Positions 50,314-59,433 of a stretch of DNA of 64,000 nucleotides are shown piece after piece. The translations under genes were made by a program, and so were the position numbers. Below the pieces are notes generated by a model that ran no database searches, was not told where the DNA came from, and was given only the letters and a program-made list of their open reading frames with translations. The DNA comes from Lachnospiraceae bacterium UBA7205 (GTDB lineage Bacteria; Bacillota; Clostridia; Lachnospirales; Lachnospiraceae): the NCBI GenBank assembly GCA_002490665.1, contig DKUL01000007.1:17078-81077 (forward strand). Reading direction: 5' to 3'. How positions within the stretch are numbered: the stretch's first letter is position 1; every line of letters starts with the position of its first letter.

Positions 50314-50352
50314 TCGCACTATTATTATATATTATTCGTGCGATTCTGTAAA
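50314..50352 (-). promoter_or_regulatory. Toxin-antitoxin promoter with overlapping operator palindrome
   Basis: Minus strand: TTTACA (50347-50352), 17 nt, TATAAT (50324-50329), near consensus. The inverted repeat TCGCAC/GTGCGA (50338-50343 and 50314-50319) brackets the -10 box, spanning 30 bp. Binding there would shut off the promoter. Confidence 0.75.
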
Positions 50353-50437
50353 GCTATTCGTATGACTCAAAATATTATCGAATGGAAAAGATAATCTCAT
50401 CAATTTTTTATTGTCTGAAAGATGTATATGGTGCATG

Positions 50438-50476
50438 TTAAAAAACTGGTTAATAAGTATTCACTTATTAACCAGT
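50438..50476 (-). terminator. Terminator of the subtilase gene
   Basis: Perfect 14-bp stem (50463-50476 with 50445-50458), 4-nt loop, then a T-run on the minus strand. It lies 40 nt past the subtilase stop. Confidence 0.9.
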
Positions 50477-50516
50477 TTTTCAGATTCAGCTATATTGATA
50501 AATGGCTGCGTTCAAT

Positions 50517-53500
50517 TTATTGGACATCTAAGGAATAAACTGTTTTTGAGTCTTTTGTATTATGCGATTTGACTCCATAGATTTTTCCATCCTTTGTTGC
50601 CACATATTCAACGTTCACTGCCTGTTTTCTGTTTGAACCATCTTTCAGCGTTACTGTGACCTTAACCTTTTGCACTTCATTTGACATAACCATACCGCCG
50701 GACGCAATTATCTCCGCAGAAGTACGATTCGTTGTTGTCCATTTCGGAACAAGCCAAAATGTTCCTGTATCCGGGTCGTTCTGGTAACCAATGTCCTTTC
50801 CACCACTTATCTCAACATTATATGAGATTGCCGGACGCAATCTGCCGTCACCCTCATATTCAACATAAGGCTGGAAATCCACTACATCAATCTGGTTTGC
50901 ACTAAACTTCGTAACCTTTGGAAGTACATAGACTCCATAGACTGCACCTACACCGCTTCCATCCTGCGCTTCCGCTATGACATAAGCCTGAGGAAGCTGT
51001 CCTGTCGTGAGGGCATCTGATGCAATTCCTTCAACCACACCTGTACTTTCATTGACCTTAATGTAATTCTGGCTGCTGCCTTCCATTACACGCCATTTCA
51101 CCTTCTGGTTTGCAGCCTTTCCAAAATTGTTGCTGACCTTTGCCGAAAGTGTAATCTTTGAGCCAACGGATACAATGCCTTCATTGGCGTTCTTCGGTAC
51201 AATGGTAACCCTTGACATCGGAACGCTTACTACGACATTACATTTTGCCTTTTTGTTGCTTCCATCTGTTGCTGCACATGTGATTGTCGCCTTTCCGTTT
51301 GCGCGTGCATAAATCCAGCCTTCAGAATCCACGAATACGACTTCCGGCGCACTGCTTGTATATTCCACAGACTTGCTGTCGCCGCCTGTTACCTTTGTTT
51401 CAAGCTTCATATATCTTGGTGCATCATAGTAACCGGATGTCGAGAACAGACTTGCTGTTTTCGGTAATTCAATCTTGGTAATCGGATTTGTCGTTACCTC
51501 AAACTGGATGCTGTCTGTCTGAGGCGTTTTGTCTTCTGGAACATCTTTTTCTGTCGCTGTTACTTCGAACTTTCCGCTTGCACCAGCCTTGACAGATACT
51601 TTTCCGCTTGCACTGACAGTTACAGTACCGCTTGCAGAACCTACCGGCTTAACATCCCACAGTAACTTCTTGCTCGATACATTTGACGGTGATATCGTCG
51701 CCTTAACTGTTGCGCTCTTACCTACCGCAATCTTTTCTGGTCCGCTTAATCTAATCTTTGTTGCCAACTGCTTAACCGTGATGGTACAACTTGCTGCCTT
51801 TTTGCTTCCGTCATTTGCAGTTGCCTTGATAGTGGCTTTACCGGGTTTCAGTGCAGTTACGTTTCCATTTGAATCTACCGTTGCCACATTCTTATTGTTG
51901 CTACTCCATACAACGTCTGCTTTGCTTCCGCCCTCTACTGTAATATTACTATCATTCTCTCCTGCAAGATTCAGGGGCTTAGTATCGTTTGTATAGATTG
52001 TATATTTCTTTGTACCAAAAGAAACTTTTGTTATCTTGACTGCGTCAAGAATCTTAATTGTAACATTAGCGGTCTTATCACCGGCTTTAGCCTGGATAAC
52101 ACATTCGCCGGCTGGTGTACCCTTTGCTACAGCCACCTTGCCATTCTTTACTGTAACATTGCTGCCACCACTTACTACACTCCATTCAACCTTGTTTCCA
52201 GTCCCGAATTTCGCATAGGAAGGCACTACTGTTGCAGTTAGCGCAAGGTTCTTTCCTGCTGCAACCTGGTTCACAGAATCTGCCGAGGAAATGATTACTT
52301 CACGCGGAGCCGGCTCAAACTTATATTTCTTTGAAGCCACCTTGCTTGCTTTTCCTGTTATGCGGTTCACAGCAATCACGTTCAATGTAACCTGCTTTGC
52401 ACCGCCCACTTCTGCCTTACCACCCGAAAGCGGCTGGCCATTTGTTACAATACCATTTTTATAAGTAGGCTTTTTGCCGTTTATGGAATAATATAACTGT
52501 ACATTGCGTGAACTGCATGTAACAGGAATTTCTACCCACTCTTCCGTAAATGTAGTCGTATTGTTGTCCACGATCTCCGGTGTTGCAGGAACCGCATCCG
52601 CAGCCTGCACTTTAATGTTAAATACCTTCGGTAAATATGTCGTACCGGAACCCACCTGCGGGGAAGATGCCTTGATTACATTCTTCTGCATGACAGAGAA
52701 CAGTGCATCCACTTTTGCCTTCCCGCTCTTTCCCTTAAGGGCTGACACCTTATCAGAGCCGGATAAAATAACTGCTGCCGTACCTACCGCAACCGGACAA
52801 GCCATACTTGTACCATCCATGAATGTATAGGACTGGTCAGAGTTGCTGACTGTAGAAAAAATGTCTACACCAGGGAATGCCAGGTCAATCTTGTTGCCAT
52901 AGTTTGTAAAGCCTGCCTTGCTTCCGTCCGGATTCAGTGCGGCTACGGAACATACATTGTTGTATGATGCCGGATATTCATATCCGTTTGTCGATTCATT
53001 TCCGGCAGCCGCAAATATCGCAACACCACTCTCGTATGCACTCTTTATCGTGTCTTCCTCGAGCTTGCTGTAATATCCGCTTCCCAAACTCATATTGACA
53101 ACATCCACACCGTCTGCTTTCGCCTTCAGGATAGCCCTTAAGATGTACTCATCCATCATATATCCGTCAGCATCCATGACACTGTAAGCATAAATCTGCG
53201 CATCAGGAGCAATACCAGCTCCTCCCTTTCCATTGTTGTCGACCGCTGCAGCGATACCGGCAACATGCGTACCATGTTGAGCCGGATCCGATGTCGTTGC
53301 TGTTGCGCTGGAAGTCACCATTGAAACATTCTGTTTTACGTTGTCTGCCAGGTCTTCATGTGTGCTCCGTACACCAGTATCAATAATACCAATCTTGACT
53401 CCGGCTCCTTTATAGCCTTCATCCCACACATACATATCACCTACGTACTCGTGTGCCCACTGGTAATAATCACTGTACTCCTGCAACGCCGGATCATTAT

Positions 53501-54374
53501 ATTCCTCAAAGAGCCTGTAGTAGTAATTTGGCCATACAGCCGGCAAGTTATAAGCTCTGCTTGATGCTGCCTTCACTGCCTGCCCTACGGTGCGTTTTTC
53601 TCCAAGCCTGATTACGGCAACGCCCTCTCCAAAGCTTTTTAACTCTCCGCCAAAGCCCTCTGCAACAGCCTCGGCTTCCTCAAGGCTGTCTGCTATGTAT
53701 ATTACCTCACCCTTTGCATACGCATCCGAGTTTCCGTCGTCGTCCGCAAGCGCCACGATCTCATCCGCATAGTCTGCAAGCACTAATTTATCTTCTAACT
53801 GCCGGGCTGAGAGCTTATAGCTTTCCGGAAGTCCCGGAAACAGCTCCTCTGTCTCTTCTTCCGTCGTTGTCTCTTCCTCTGTTGTTGTCTCTTCCTCTGT
53901 TGTTGTCTCTTCCTCCGTAGTCGTCTCTTCCTCTGTCGTTATCTCCTCTGCTGTCGTTCCTTCTGTCGTTGTTTCACTCTCTGACGAGGTACTCTCCTCT
54001 GTCTCAGCCGGAGAGGATGTCTCTGCTGTTCCAGCCTCTGTTGAAGATTCCTCAGCAGCTGTCGTCTCAGTTGCCGGCTGTTCCTCTGTCTCTGCTGCTT
54101 CTGTGGTTGGCTGTTCCTCTGTCACGGCAGAGCTTTCTACAGCCGCTTCTTCTGTCTCCGCAACAGTCTGTGCATCAGACGCTCCGTCTGATTCTGCCGC
54201 TCCCTCCTCAGGCTCACTGTTATTTTCTGCCTGCTCGTCTACACTTGTCTCTGTCTCAAGCTCAGCCTCAATGCCTTCGTTATTCGATTCTGCCAGAACT
54301 GTCATTCCTGTCGAATTCAGAAGCATTGATGCCGCCAGCACGGCAGAAAAAATCCTTGCTTTTTTCAGTTTCAT
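50517..54374 (-). CDS. Secreted subtilisin-like serine protease with Ig-like (BIG2) repeats
   Basis: 1285 residues. Signal peptide (1-29, ending VLAES), a long acidic Glu/Thr/Ser region (30-180) with five TTTEEE-type repeats, and an I9-like propeptide part (about 225-265, EEAEAVAEGFGGELKSFGEG). The S8 catalytic domain has Asp in IGIIDTGV near 326, His in HGTHVAG near 369 and Ser in DGTSMACPV near 519. Next comes a CHB_HEX-like module (about 600-690), then at least four BIG2-type Ig modules. No LPxTG anchor at the C-terminus, so it is secreted or held by its repeats. It follows a small lipoprotein that resembles its propeptide, 46 nt apart. Confidence 0.93.
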   Translation of the reverse strand: MKLKKARIFSAVLAASMLLNSTGMTVLAESNNEGIEAELETETSVDEQAENNSEPEEGAAESDGASDAQTVAETEEAAVESSAVTEEQPTTEAAETEEQPATETTAAEESSTEAGTAETSSPAETEESTSSESETTTEGTTAEEITTEEETTTEEETTTEEETTTEEETTTEEETEELFPGLPESYKLSARQLEDKLVLADYADEIVALADDDGNSDAYAKGEVIYIADSLEEAEAVAEGFGGELKSFGEGVAVIRLGEKRTVGQAVKAASSRAYNLPAVWPNYYYRLFEEYNDPALQEYSDYYQWAHEYVGDMYVWDEGYKGAGVKIGIIDTGVRSTHEDLADNVKQNVSMVTSSATATTSDPAQHGTHVAGIAAAVDNNGKGGAGIAPDAQIYAYSVMDADGYMMDEYILRAILKAKADGVDVVNMSLGSGYYSKLEEDTIKSAYESGVAIFAAAGNESTNGYEYPASYNNVCSVAALNPDGSKAGFTNYGNKIDLAFPGVDIFSTVSNSDQSYTFMDGTSMACPVAVGTAAVILSGSDKVSALKGKSGKAKVDALFSVMQKNVIKASSPQVGSGTTYLPKVFNIKVQAADAVPATPEIVDNNTTTFTEEWVEIPVTCSSRNVQLYYSINGKKPTYKNGIVTNGQPLSGGKAEVGGAKQVTLNVIAVNRITGKASKVASKKYKFEPAPREVIISSADSVNQVAAGKNLALTATVVPSYAKFGTGNKVEWSVVSGGSNVTVKNGKVAVAKGTPAGECVIQAKAGDKTANVTIKILDAVKITKVSFGTKKYTIYTNDTKPLNLAGENDSNITVEGGSKADVVWSSNNKNVATVDSNGNVTALKPGKATIKATANDGSKKAASCTITVKQLATKIRLSGPEKIAVGKSATVKATISPSNVSSKKLLWDVKPVGSASGTVTVSASGKVSVKAGASGKFEVTATEKDVPEDKTPQTDSIQFEVTTNPITKIELPKTASLFSTSGYYDAPRYMKLETKVTGGDSKSVEYTSSAPEVVFVDSEGWIYARANGKATITCAATDGSNKKAKCNVVVSVPMSRVTIVPKNANEGIVSVGSKITLSAKVSNNFGKAANQKVKWRVMEGSSQNYIKVNESTGVVEGIASDALTTGQLPQAYVIAEAQDGSGVGAVYGVYVLPKVTKFSANQIDVVDFQPYVEYEGDGRLRPAISYNVEISGGKDIGYQNDPDTGTFWLVPKWTTTNRTSAEIIASGGMVMSNEVQKVKVTVTLKDGSNRKQAVNVEYVATKDGKIYGVKSHNTKDSKTVYSLDVQ
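53854..53943 (-). repeat. Five 18-bp tandem repeats coding Glu/Thr-rich linker
   Basis: Five consecutive 18-bp units (53854-53871 to 53926-53943) encode the EEETTT linker of the protease. The in-frame period means copy-number change alters only linker length. Confidence 0.85.
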
Positions 54375-54420
54375 TGATACTTTCTCCTTTTTACTCAGTT
54401 CCTACATTGTTCCAACACCA

Positions 54421-54804
54421 TTACTTGCCAATATCAGTCTCAATCGTAAACTCTTTCAACTGATGGGAATTTGTGTTTACTGTCAGTGTCGGATACCCAT
54501 TGATGTCTTCCAGTTCCTTTAGCTCCTCAAGAGCCTTGTCTGTCGTAAACACTGCCACACCTTCCGAAAATGATGATAACTCTATTCCGTAGAGCTCCGC
54601 TATCTTTTCGGCCTCTTCCTGATTCTCTGCCAAAGCGATTAGCTCCAGTTCCTTCTTTCCTTCCTCGGTGGCGTTCTCGCTCTCAGAAAATTGCGGCATT
54701 AGCTGCTGAACAGAATTTTCATCCACTTCCCGGCTGCCATTGCATGCAACCAGCAGACTTCCTGCCAGCCCAATACATACCGTCCCAAATAATAGTGCAC
54801 CCAT
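54421..54804 (-). CDS. Lipoprotein resembling a subtilase propeptide (possible inhibitor or chaperone)
   Basis: 127 residues from the ATG at 54804 (a TTG at 54813, 5 nt after GGAGGTGAA, is also possible). A signal peptide ends in a LLVAC lipobox. The mature part contains EEAEKIAELYGIELSSFSEGVAVF, closely matching the pro-region of the neighbouring protease (EEAEAVAEGFGGELKSFGEGVAVI). The segment has the size and beta-alpha-beta look of an I9 propeptide. It lies 46 nt before the protease gene in the same direction. A membrane-tethered inhibitor or folding helper is inferred. Confidence 0.72.
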   Translation of the reverse strand: MGALLFGTVCIGLAGSLLVACNGSREVDENSVQQLMPQFSESENATEEGKKELELIALAENQEEAEKIAELYGIELSSFSEGVAVFTTDKALEELKELEDINGYPTLTVNTNSHQLKEFTIETDIGK

Positions 54805-54876
54805 TCTGCCCAATCCTTCACCTCCCTTCCTTAATAGCAAACCTGAAATCATTACCCCTAAACTATTCCTTAGCAA

Positions 54877-55166
54877 ATTTTGAAATACTATCTAGCGGCA
54901 CACAGATCAGCAAAATATGTCTGATCCTGATGCTGTATTGCTAAAAAAATAGCAATTCAAAATATATAGGCTTTTCACCTATATATTAACAACTAATATT
55001 ATAAACTTTTTTTTACATTTTTCAATAGAAAATGGTAATTTATTTTATGCTAAATTTATATTTTTTCGGGTAAAATTTCACAAATTATCAATTTACTTTT
55101 TTGCCACAATGCCTAAAGACTATGTATTTGTCAGCCGGTTCTTGCGTTTCTTTGTGCATATGCGCA
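54877..55166. other. Gene-free region with several palindromes upstream of the lipoprotein gene
   Basis: Contains inverted repeats: AATATATAGG/CCTATATATT (54961-54970, 54978-54987, perfect 10 bp), ATTGCTA/TAGCAAT near 54938-54957, and GATCAG/CTGATC near 54908-54930. The last lies between GCACACAG and AAATATG and resembles a degraded B unit of the compound hairpin element on the plus strand. The minus-strand TTGTTA before the perfect palindrome may be a -35 box. The rest is AT-rich with no recognisable gene. Confidence 0.4.
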
Positions 55167-55196
55167 AAAGCGGGCAGGAATTCTCCCGCCCGCTTT
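55167..55196 (-). terminator. Terminator of copA
   Basis: AAAGCGGGC (minus strand, 55188-55196) pairs with GCCCGCTTT (55167-55175) followed by a short T-run. Confidence 0.7.
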
Positions 55197-55209
55197 AAAT
55201 ATTTTTAAA

Positions 55210-55419
55210 TTATTCTACAGAAACCACTTTATAGTCCTGTTCCTCAACCGTGTTTTTCAGAACCTCGTCGTCGACCTGTGCATTCAGTGTGACTACCGCG
55301 GTTCCCGCCTCATGGCTTACGACCGCCTCCGTCACCTGTTCCAAAGCCTCAAGGCATTTCTTTACCCTTGCCTCGCAGTGTCCGCACATCATTCCCTCAA
55401 TTTTCAATGTCTTTGTCAT
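55210..55419 (-). CDS. copZ: Candidate internal gene: CopZ-like copper chaperone translated from within copA
   Basis: The last 69 codons of copA, in the same frame, begin with ATG (55417-55419) preceded by AAAGGAG (55428-55434) at an ideal 8-nt spacing, and encode a free-standing HMA domain with MxCGHC and the usual CopZ length. Separate production of a chaperone from an internal start is inferred; a simple gene fusion with a relic ribosome site is the alternative. Confidence 0.5.
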   Translation of the reverse strand: MTKTLKIEGMMCGHCEARVKKCLEALEQVTEAVVSHEAGTAVVTLNAQVDDEVLKNTVEEQDYKVVSVE

Positions 55420-57765
55420 TTTGCTTTCTCCTTTACTCATTTTGATATCATTTACAGCCTGTGCGCGCATGCCTGCTTTTCCTTTCCGGTCATGCCGCGT
55501 GCTGTATATGTCAGCCAGATTCAGCCGCAGTGCGTTCGTCACCACACAGAAGCTCGACAGGCTCATCGCCGCGGCGCCAAACATGGGGTTGAGCTGCCAC
55601 CCGAGCAGCTCAATCCACACGCCTGCCGCCAGCGGGATTCCTATAACATTATAGAAAAACGCCCAGAAAAGATTTTCATGGATATTTGTCAGTGTCCGCC
55701 GGCTTAAGCGAATCGCCGCCGGCACATCCTTGAGGCGGCTTTTCATCAGCACCACGTCTGCGGCGTCAATCGCGATATCCGTCCCCGCGCCGATTGCAAT
55801 GCCAATGTCAGCCCTTGTCAGCGCTGGCGCATCATTGATGCCGTCACCTACCATCGCAGTCTTCCCTTTTTCCATCAGGCTCCGTATGACACTTTCCTTT
55901 CCGTCAGGAAGGACGCCTGCTATCACTTCGTCCACGCCTGCCTGCCTGCCGATTGCATTTGCGGTGCGCTCATTATCGCCCGTCAGCATCACGACGTGGA
56001 TTCCCATATTCTTTAGTTCCTCGACCGCCTGCCTGCTGTCCTCCTTGATGACATCCGCCACGGCAATCATCCCGGCAAGCGTGTCACTTGCAAAAAACAG
56101 CGGTGTCTTTCCCTCCCCGGATAGTTCTTCCGATTTTTGAAGGAGCTCCTGCGAAATTTCCATTCTCTCCCCGATAAACTTCGCATTTCCGCCGTAGAGC
56201 TGCCTGCCATCTGCCACCGCAGTCAGCCCGTTTCCGGGAAGCGCCTTGAAATCCTTCACGTCCGGTAATTTGCATGCCTTATCCGAAAAATATTCTTTTG
56301 CGTATTCATTTACGGCACGTGCAAGCGGATGCTCGCTTTTCTGTTCCAGCGTGTACGCCATGGCAACCAGTTCGTCCACGGACACGCCTTTCGCCGGTAT
56401 GATGTCTGTCACCTCTGGCGTGCCGCTCGTGATGGTTCCTGTCTTGTCCAGAGCCACAATCGAAACCTTTCCTGCCTCCTCGAGCGACACTGCAGTCTTG
56501 AACATGATGCCGTTCTTTGCCCCCATGCCGTTTCCAACCATAATTGCCACCGGAGTGGCAAGCCCCAGGGCACAGGGACAGCTAATGACAAGCACGGAGA
56601 TTCCCCTTGCAAGGGCAAAACCCGCTGTCTGTCCGACAGCCAGCCACACGAGTATCGTGACAAACGCAATCGCAATGACTGCCGGGACAAACACCCCTGA
56701 TACCTTATCTGCCACCTTCGCAATCGGTGCCTTTGTGGCAGCTGCATCACTCACCATCCGGATAATCTGCGATAATGTCGTATCTTCACCCACCCGCAGA
56801 GCCCTGCATTTTATAAAGCCTGACTGGTTGACCGTTGCCGCCGAAACCCTGTCTCCTGCCTGCTTATCCACCGGAATGCTCTCGCCAGTAAGCGCCGCCT
56901 CATTCACAGCGCTTGTGCCGTCCAGGACGATGCCGTCCACAGGAATGCTCTGCCCTGGTCTCACCACAAACACGTCCCCCACCGACACCTCTTCTATGGG
57001 CACCTCTTCCTCGCTGCCGCCACGCACCAGCACCGCCGTCTTCGGGGATATTTTCATCAGACCCTTCAGCGCGTCTGTCGTCCTTCCCTTCGAGTGCGCC
57101 TCCAGCATTTTTCCGACCGTAATCAGTGTCAGAATCATTGCCGCCGACTCAAAATAAAACTCGTGCATATATTCCATGACTGCCATCCCGTCACCACGCA
57201 GCTGCGCATCTGTCATGGCAAAAAGCGCATACGTGCTGTAGACAAATGCCGCTGTCGAGCCAAGCGCCACAAGCGTGTCCATGTTGGGTGCCTTATGCCA
57301 GAGACTTTTAAAGCCGCTGATAAAAAATTTCTGGTTAATGACCATGACTGCCACAGTGAGCAGGAGCTGAATCAGCCCCATTGCGACATGATTGTTTTCC
57401 AGCACAGGGGGCACCGGAAAATTCCACATCATATGTCCCATCGAAAAGTACATCAGGACAACAAGAAAACCAACCGAATACCATAGCCTGCGTTTTAAAA
57501 CTGGTGTCTCCCTGTCTTTTAGCATTTCCTCCTGCTCTGCGTGCGCACTGCCCTTTGCATTTCCCCCGCCTTTGCGTGCAGCCCCATAGCCTGCTTTTGC
57601 AACTGCCCTGATAATCTCCTGCGGGTCGGCGCTTCCTTCTACTCCCATGGAATTTGTAAGAAGGCTGACCGAACACGCACTGACACCCGGTACTTTTGAA
57701 ACTGCTTTTTCCACCCTTGCGCTACAGGCGGCACAGCTCATACCCGTTACTGTGTACTGCTCCAT
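55210..57765 (-). CDS. copA: Copper-exporting P1B-type ATPase with C-terminal CopZ-like domain
   Basis: 851 residues. N-terminal HMA domain with MSCAACSARV (CxxC), membrane helices, actuator TGESIPVDK, the copper-binding CPC in ISCPCALGLATP, phosphorylation motif DKTGTITSG, GDGINDAPAL, and a final helix pair. After a linker (about 765-783) there is a second complete HMA domain starting MTKTLKIEGMMCGHC at the C-terminus, an unusual position. An excellent internal Shine-Dalgarno site and ATG precede this domain. The ATG at 57765 is preferred for spacing over the ATG two codons earlier. It follows csoR by about 50 nt. Confidence 0.93.
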   Translation of the reverse strand: MEQYTVTGMSCAACSARVEKAVSKVPGVSACSVSLLTNSMGVEGSADPQEIIRAVAKAGYGAARKGGGNAKGSAHAEQEEMLKDRETPVLKRRLWYSVGFLVVLMYFSMGHMMWNFPVPPVLENNHVAMGLIQLLLTVAVMVINQKFFISGFKSLWHKAPNMDTLVALGSTAAFVYSTYALFAMTDAQLRGDGMAVMEYMHEFYFESAAMILTLITVGKMLEAHSKGRTTDALKGLMKISPKTAVLVRGGSEEEVPIEEVSVGDVFVVRPGQSIPVDGIVLDGTSAVNEAALTGESIPVDKQAGDRVSAATVNQSGFIKCRALRVGEDTTLSQIIRMVSDAAATKAPIAKVADKVSGVFVPAVIAIAFVTILVWLAVGQTAGFALARGISVLVISCPCALGLATPVAIMVGNGMGAKNGIMFKTAVSLEEAGKVSIVALDKTGTITSGTPEVTDIIPAKGVSVDELVAMAYTLEQKSEHPLARAVNEYAKEYFSDKACKLPDVKDFKALPGNGLTAVADGRQLYGGNAKFIGERMEISQELLQKSEELSGEGKTPLFFASDTLAGMIAVADVIKEDSRQAVEELKNMGIHVVMLTGDNERTANAIGRQAGVDEVIAGVLPDGKESVIRSLMEKGKTAMVGDGINDAPALTRADIGIAIGAGTDIAIDAADVVLMKSRLKDVPAAIRLSRRTLTNIHENLFWAFFYNVIGIPLAAGVWIELLGWQLNPMFGAAAMSLSSFCVVTNALRLNLADIYSTRHDRKGKAGMRAQAVNDIKMSKGESKMTKTLKIEGMMCGHCEARVKKCLEALEQVTEAVVSHEAGTAVVTLNAQVDDEVLKNTVEEQDYKVVSVE

Positions 57766-57816
57766 CCCCATCTTCTCCTTTTTATTCCTATTATATCCCC
57801 AATTATCATTATCCTA

Positions 57817-58134
57817 TCATTTCATCAGCTTTTTCAGTGTATTGACAAGTTCATCCACCGTCTCCTCCTTGCCATCCTTAATATCCCGTGTCACGCATGT
57901 CTTGATATGGTTTGCCAGAAGCACCCTGTTAAAACTATTGAGCGCCGCATTCACTGCCGCAACCTGTACCAGAATATCCGTACAATACACATTCTTCTCC
58001 ACCATTCCCTTGATGCCCCGTATCTGCCCTTCAATGCGGCTGAGCCGGTTTATCATATCCTTGTATTCTTTTTCCGAACGCTCTTTTGTCTTCATGTCCT
58101 CCTGTTCAGCTTCTGTGTTCATTTCTTTTTCCAT
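57817..58134 (-). CDS. csoR: Copper-sensing repressor, CsoR family
   Basis: 105 residues, all-helical DUF156/CsoR. The Cu(I) ligand set appears as Cys51 (VYCTDIL), His76 and Cys80 (ANHIKTC), the C-H-C arrangement of copper-responsive members, with the family motif RLSRIEGQIRGI near 30. Copper binding releases DNA. GGAGG lies 6 nt before the ATG at 58134. It heads the csoR-copA operon and an operator lies in its promoter. Confidence 0.94.
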   Translation of the reverse strand: MEKEMNTEAEQEDMKTKERSEKEYKDMINRLSRIEGQIRGIKGMVEKNVYCTDILVQVAAVNAALNSFNRVLLANHIKTCVTRDIKDGKEETVDELVNTLKKLMK

Positions 58135-58196
58135 ACAAAACCTCCATCCGCCTCTGGCGTATTTTTTCTTCTTATTCCATCAGCACTTTATATACT

Positions 58197-58220
58197 ATAC
58201 CCCTGTACGGTAAATGTCAA
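58197..58220 (-). promoter_or_regulatory. CsoR operator inside the csoR-copA promoter
   Basis: On the minus strand a perfect TTGACA (58215-58220) is followed by the pseudo-palindrome TACCGTACAGGGGTAT (58197-58212), which fits the CsoR box (TACC-N-GGGTA). TATAGT or TAGTAT follows as -10. Repressor would sit between -35 and -10. Confidence 0.75.
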
Positions 58221-58313
58221 GTCTTTTTTGAATCGGACATTTTCATTCCATCCAATGCCCGATTCATATAACCCTGACCGCAAAGCGGGAAATGCAGCAG
58301 CTGTCCTGTAATA

Positions 58314-59393
58314 CTACCGCGCAACGTTTTCCATCTCTTCCCTGGCACTTTTCAGGCATTCCATAAGCTTCGGCGAAAATTTTCCGCACTCGCCATTTAT
58401 TATCATGTCAAACGCCTGCTCCTTCGTAAATGCCTTTTTGTAACACCGCTCACTAATCAGCGCATCATATACGTCCGCGACCGAGACAATCTGCGCCGCT
58501 ATCGGAATATCGTCCCCGACAAGCTTATCGGGATATCCCCTGCCGTCAAAACGCTCATGGTGGTGTCTGCATATCTCGCTTGCATAAGCCTTATAGTTAT
58601 CATCCCACACTTCATTGATATGGTTCAGCACCTCACATCCCCTGACAGTATGGGACTTCATGCACTCAAATTCCTCATCCGTAAGCTTGCCCGGCTTTAG
58701 CAGGATATTGTCCGGTATTGCAATCTTTCCTATGTCATGCACCGCACTCGCAGATTCTATGATACGCACCTCCTCATCCGTAAGGTGGTATTCCGGATAG
58801 CGTTCCATCACTTCCCTCGCCAGAATCTGTGTGTATGATTTCACCCGCTTTACATGTTCCCCACTCTCCAGATTCCTGCTCTCCACAACCTCCGCAAGGA
58901 TATCCGTTATCTTTTCATTTCGCTTTATGAGCTCCTCCGCCTGCCTGCGTATCATGTCATATTGACGTTTCAGCGTCTTGGTCTGTGACGCGACCTGCTC
59001 CTCCAGGCAGTTCCTGTATGCAAACAGGTCTGCCACATTTTTCACGCGCTTCATGACAAGCGAGTTGTCAAACGGTTTCTTGATAAAGTCCGTCACCCCA
59101 TAATCAAAACACCTGCGTTCCACATCCACCGCCTGCTCCCCGCTGATGACCAGCACCGGTATCTGCTTGAGATACCCTTTCTGTTCCATCAGCCTCATGA
59201 CTGCATAGCCATCCATAACCGGCATAATCAGGTCAAGCAACACCACGCAGATTTCATGCGCATGCTGCTCAATCATCTCGATTCCCCGCTTTCCATCCTC
59301 CGCCAGAAGAACCGGATATTCCTCCTTGAGAATCTCCGCGAGCATTTCACGGTTAAATTCCGCATCATCAATTATCAATACCTTTTTTCTCAT
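58314..59393 (-). CDS. Response regulator with HD-GYP c-di-GMP phosphodiesterase domain
   Basis: 359 residues. Receiver 1-125 with LIIDDAEFNRE and VLLDLIMPVMDGYAV; a helical linker; then an HD-GYP domain with SAVHDIGKIAIPDNIL near 216, HTVRGCEVL, HHERFDGRGYP near 285 and ADVYDAL. All metal and GYP residues are present, so it should degrade c-di-GMP. No cognate kinase is adjacent. It is divergent from asnA across a 355-nt gap. Confidence 0.93.
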   Translation of the reverse strand: MRKKVLIIDDAEFNREMLAEILKEEYPVLLAEDGKRGIEMIEQHAHEICVVLLDLIMPVMDGYAVMRLMEQKGYLKQIPVLVISGEQAVDVERRCFDYGVTDFIKKPFDNSLVMKRVKNVADLFAYRNCLEEQVASQTKTLKRQYDMIRRQAEELIKRNEKITDILAEVVESRNLESGEHVKRVKSYTQILAREVMERYPEYHLTDEEVRIIESASAVHDIGKIAIPDNILLKPGKLTDEEFECMKSHTVRGCEVLNHINEVWDDNYKAYASEICRHHHERFDGRGYPDKLVGDDIPIAAQIVSVADVYDALISERCYKKAFTKEQAFDMIINGECGKFSPKLMECLKSAREEMENVAR

Positions 59394-59433
59394 TCCGTAC
59401 CCTCTTACTATTAATCGTCACTATGCCTGAAAC

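Noticed and set aside
53854..53943. Regular 18-bp repeats resembling a CRISPR-like array
   Set aside because: The units are contiguous with no spacers and are in frame within the protease linker.
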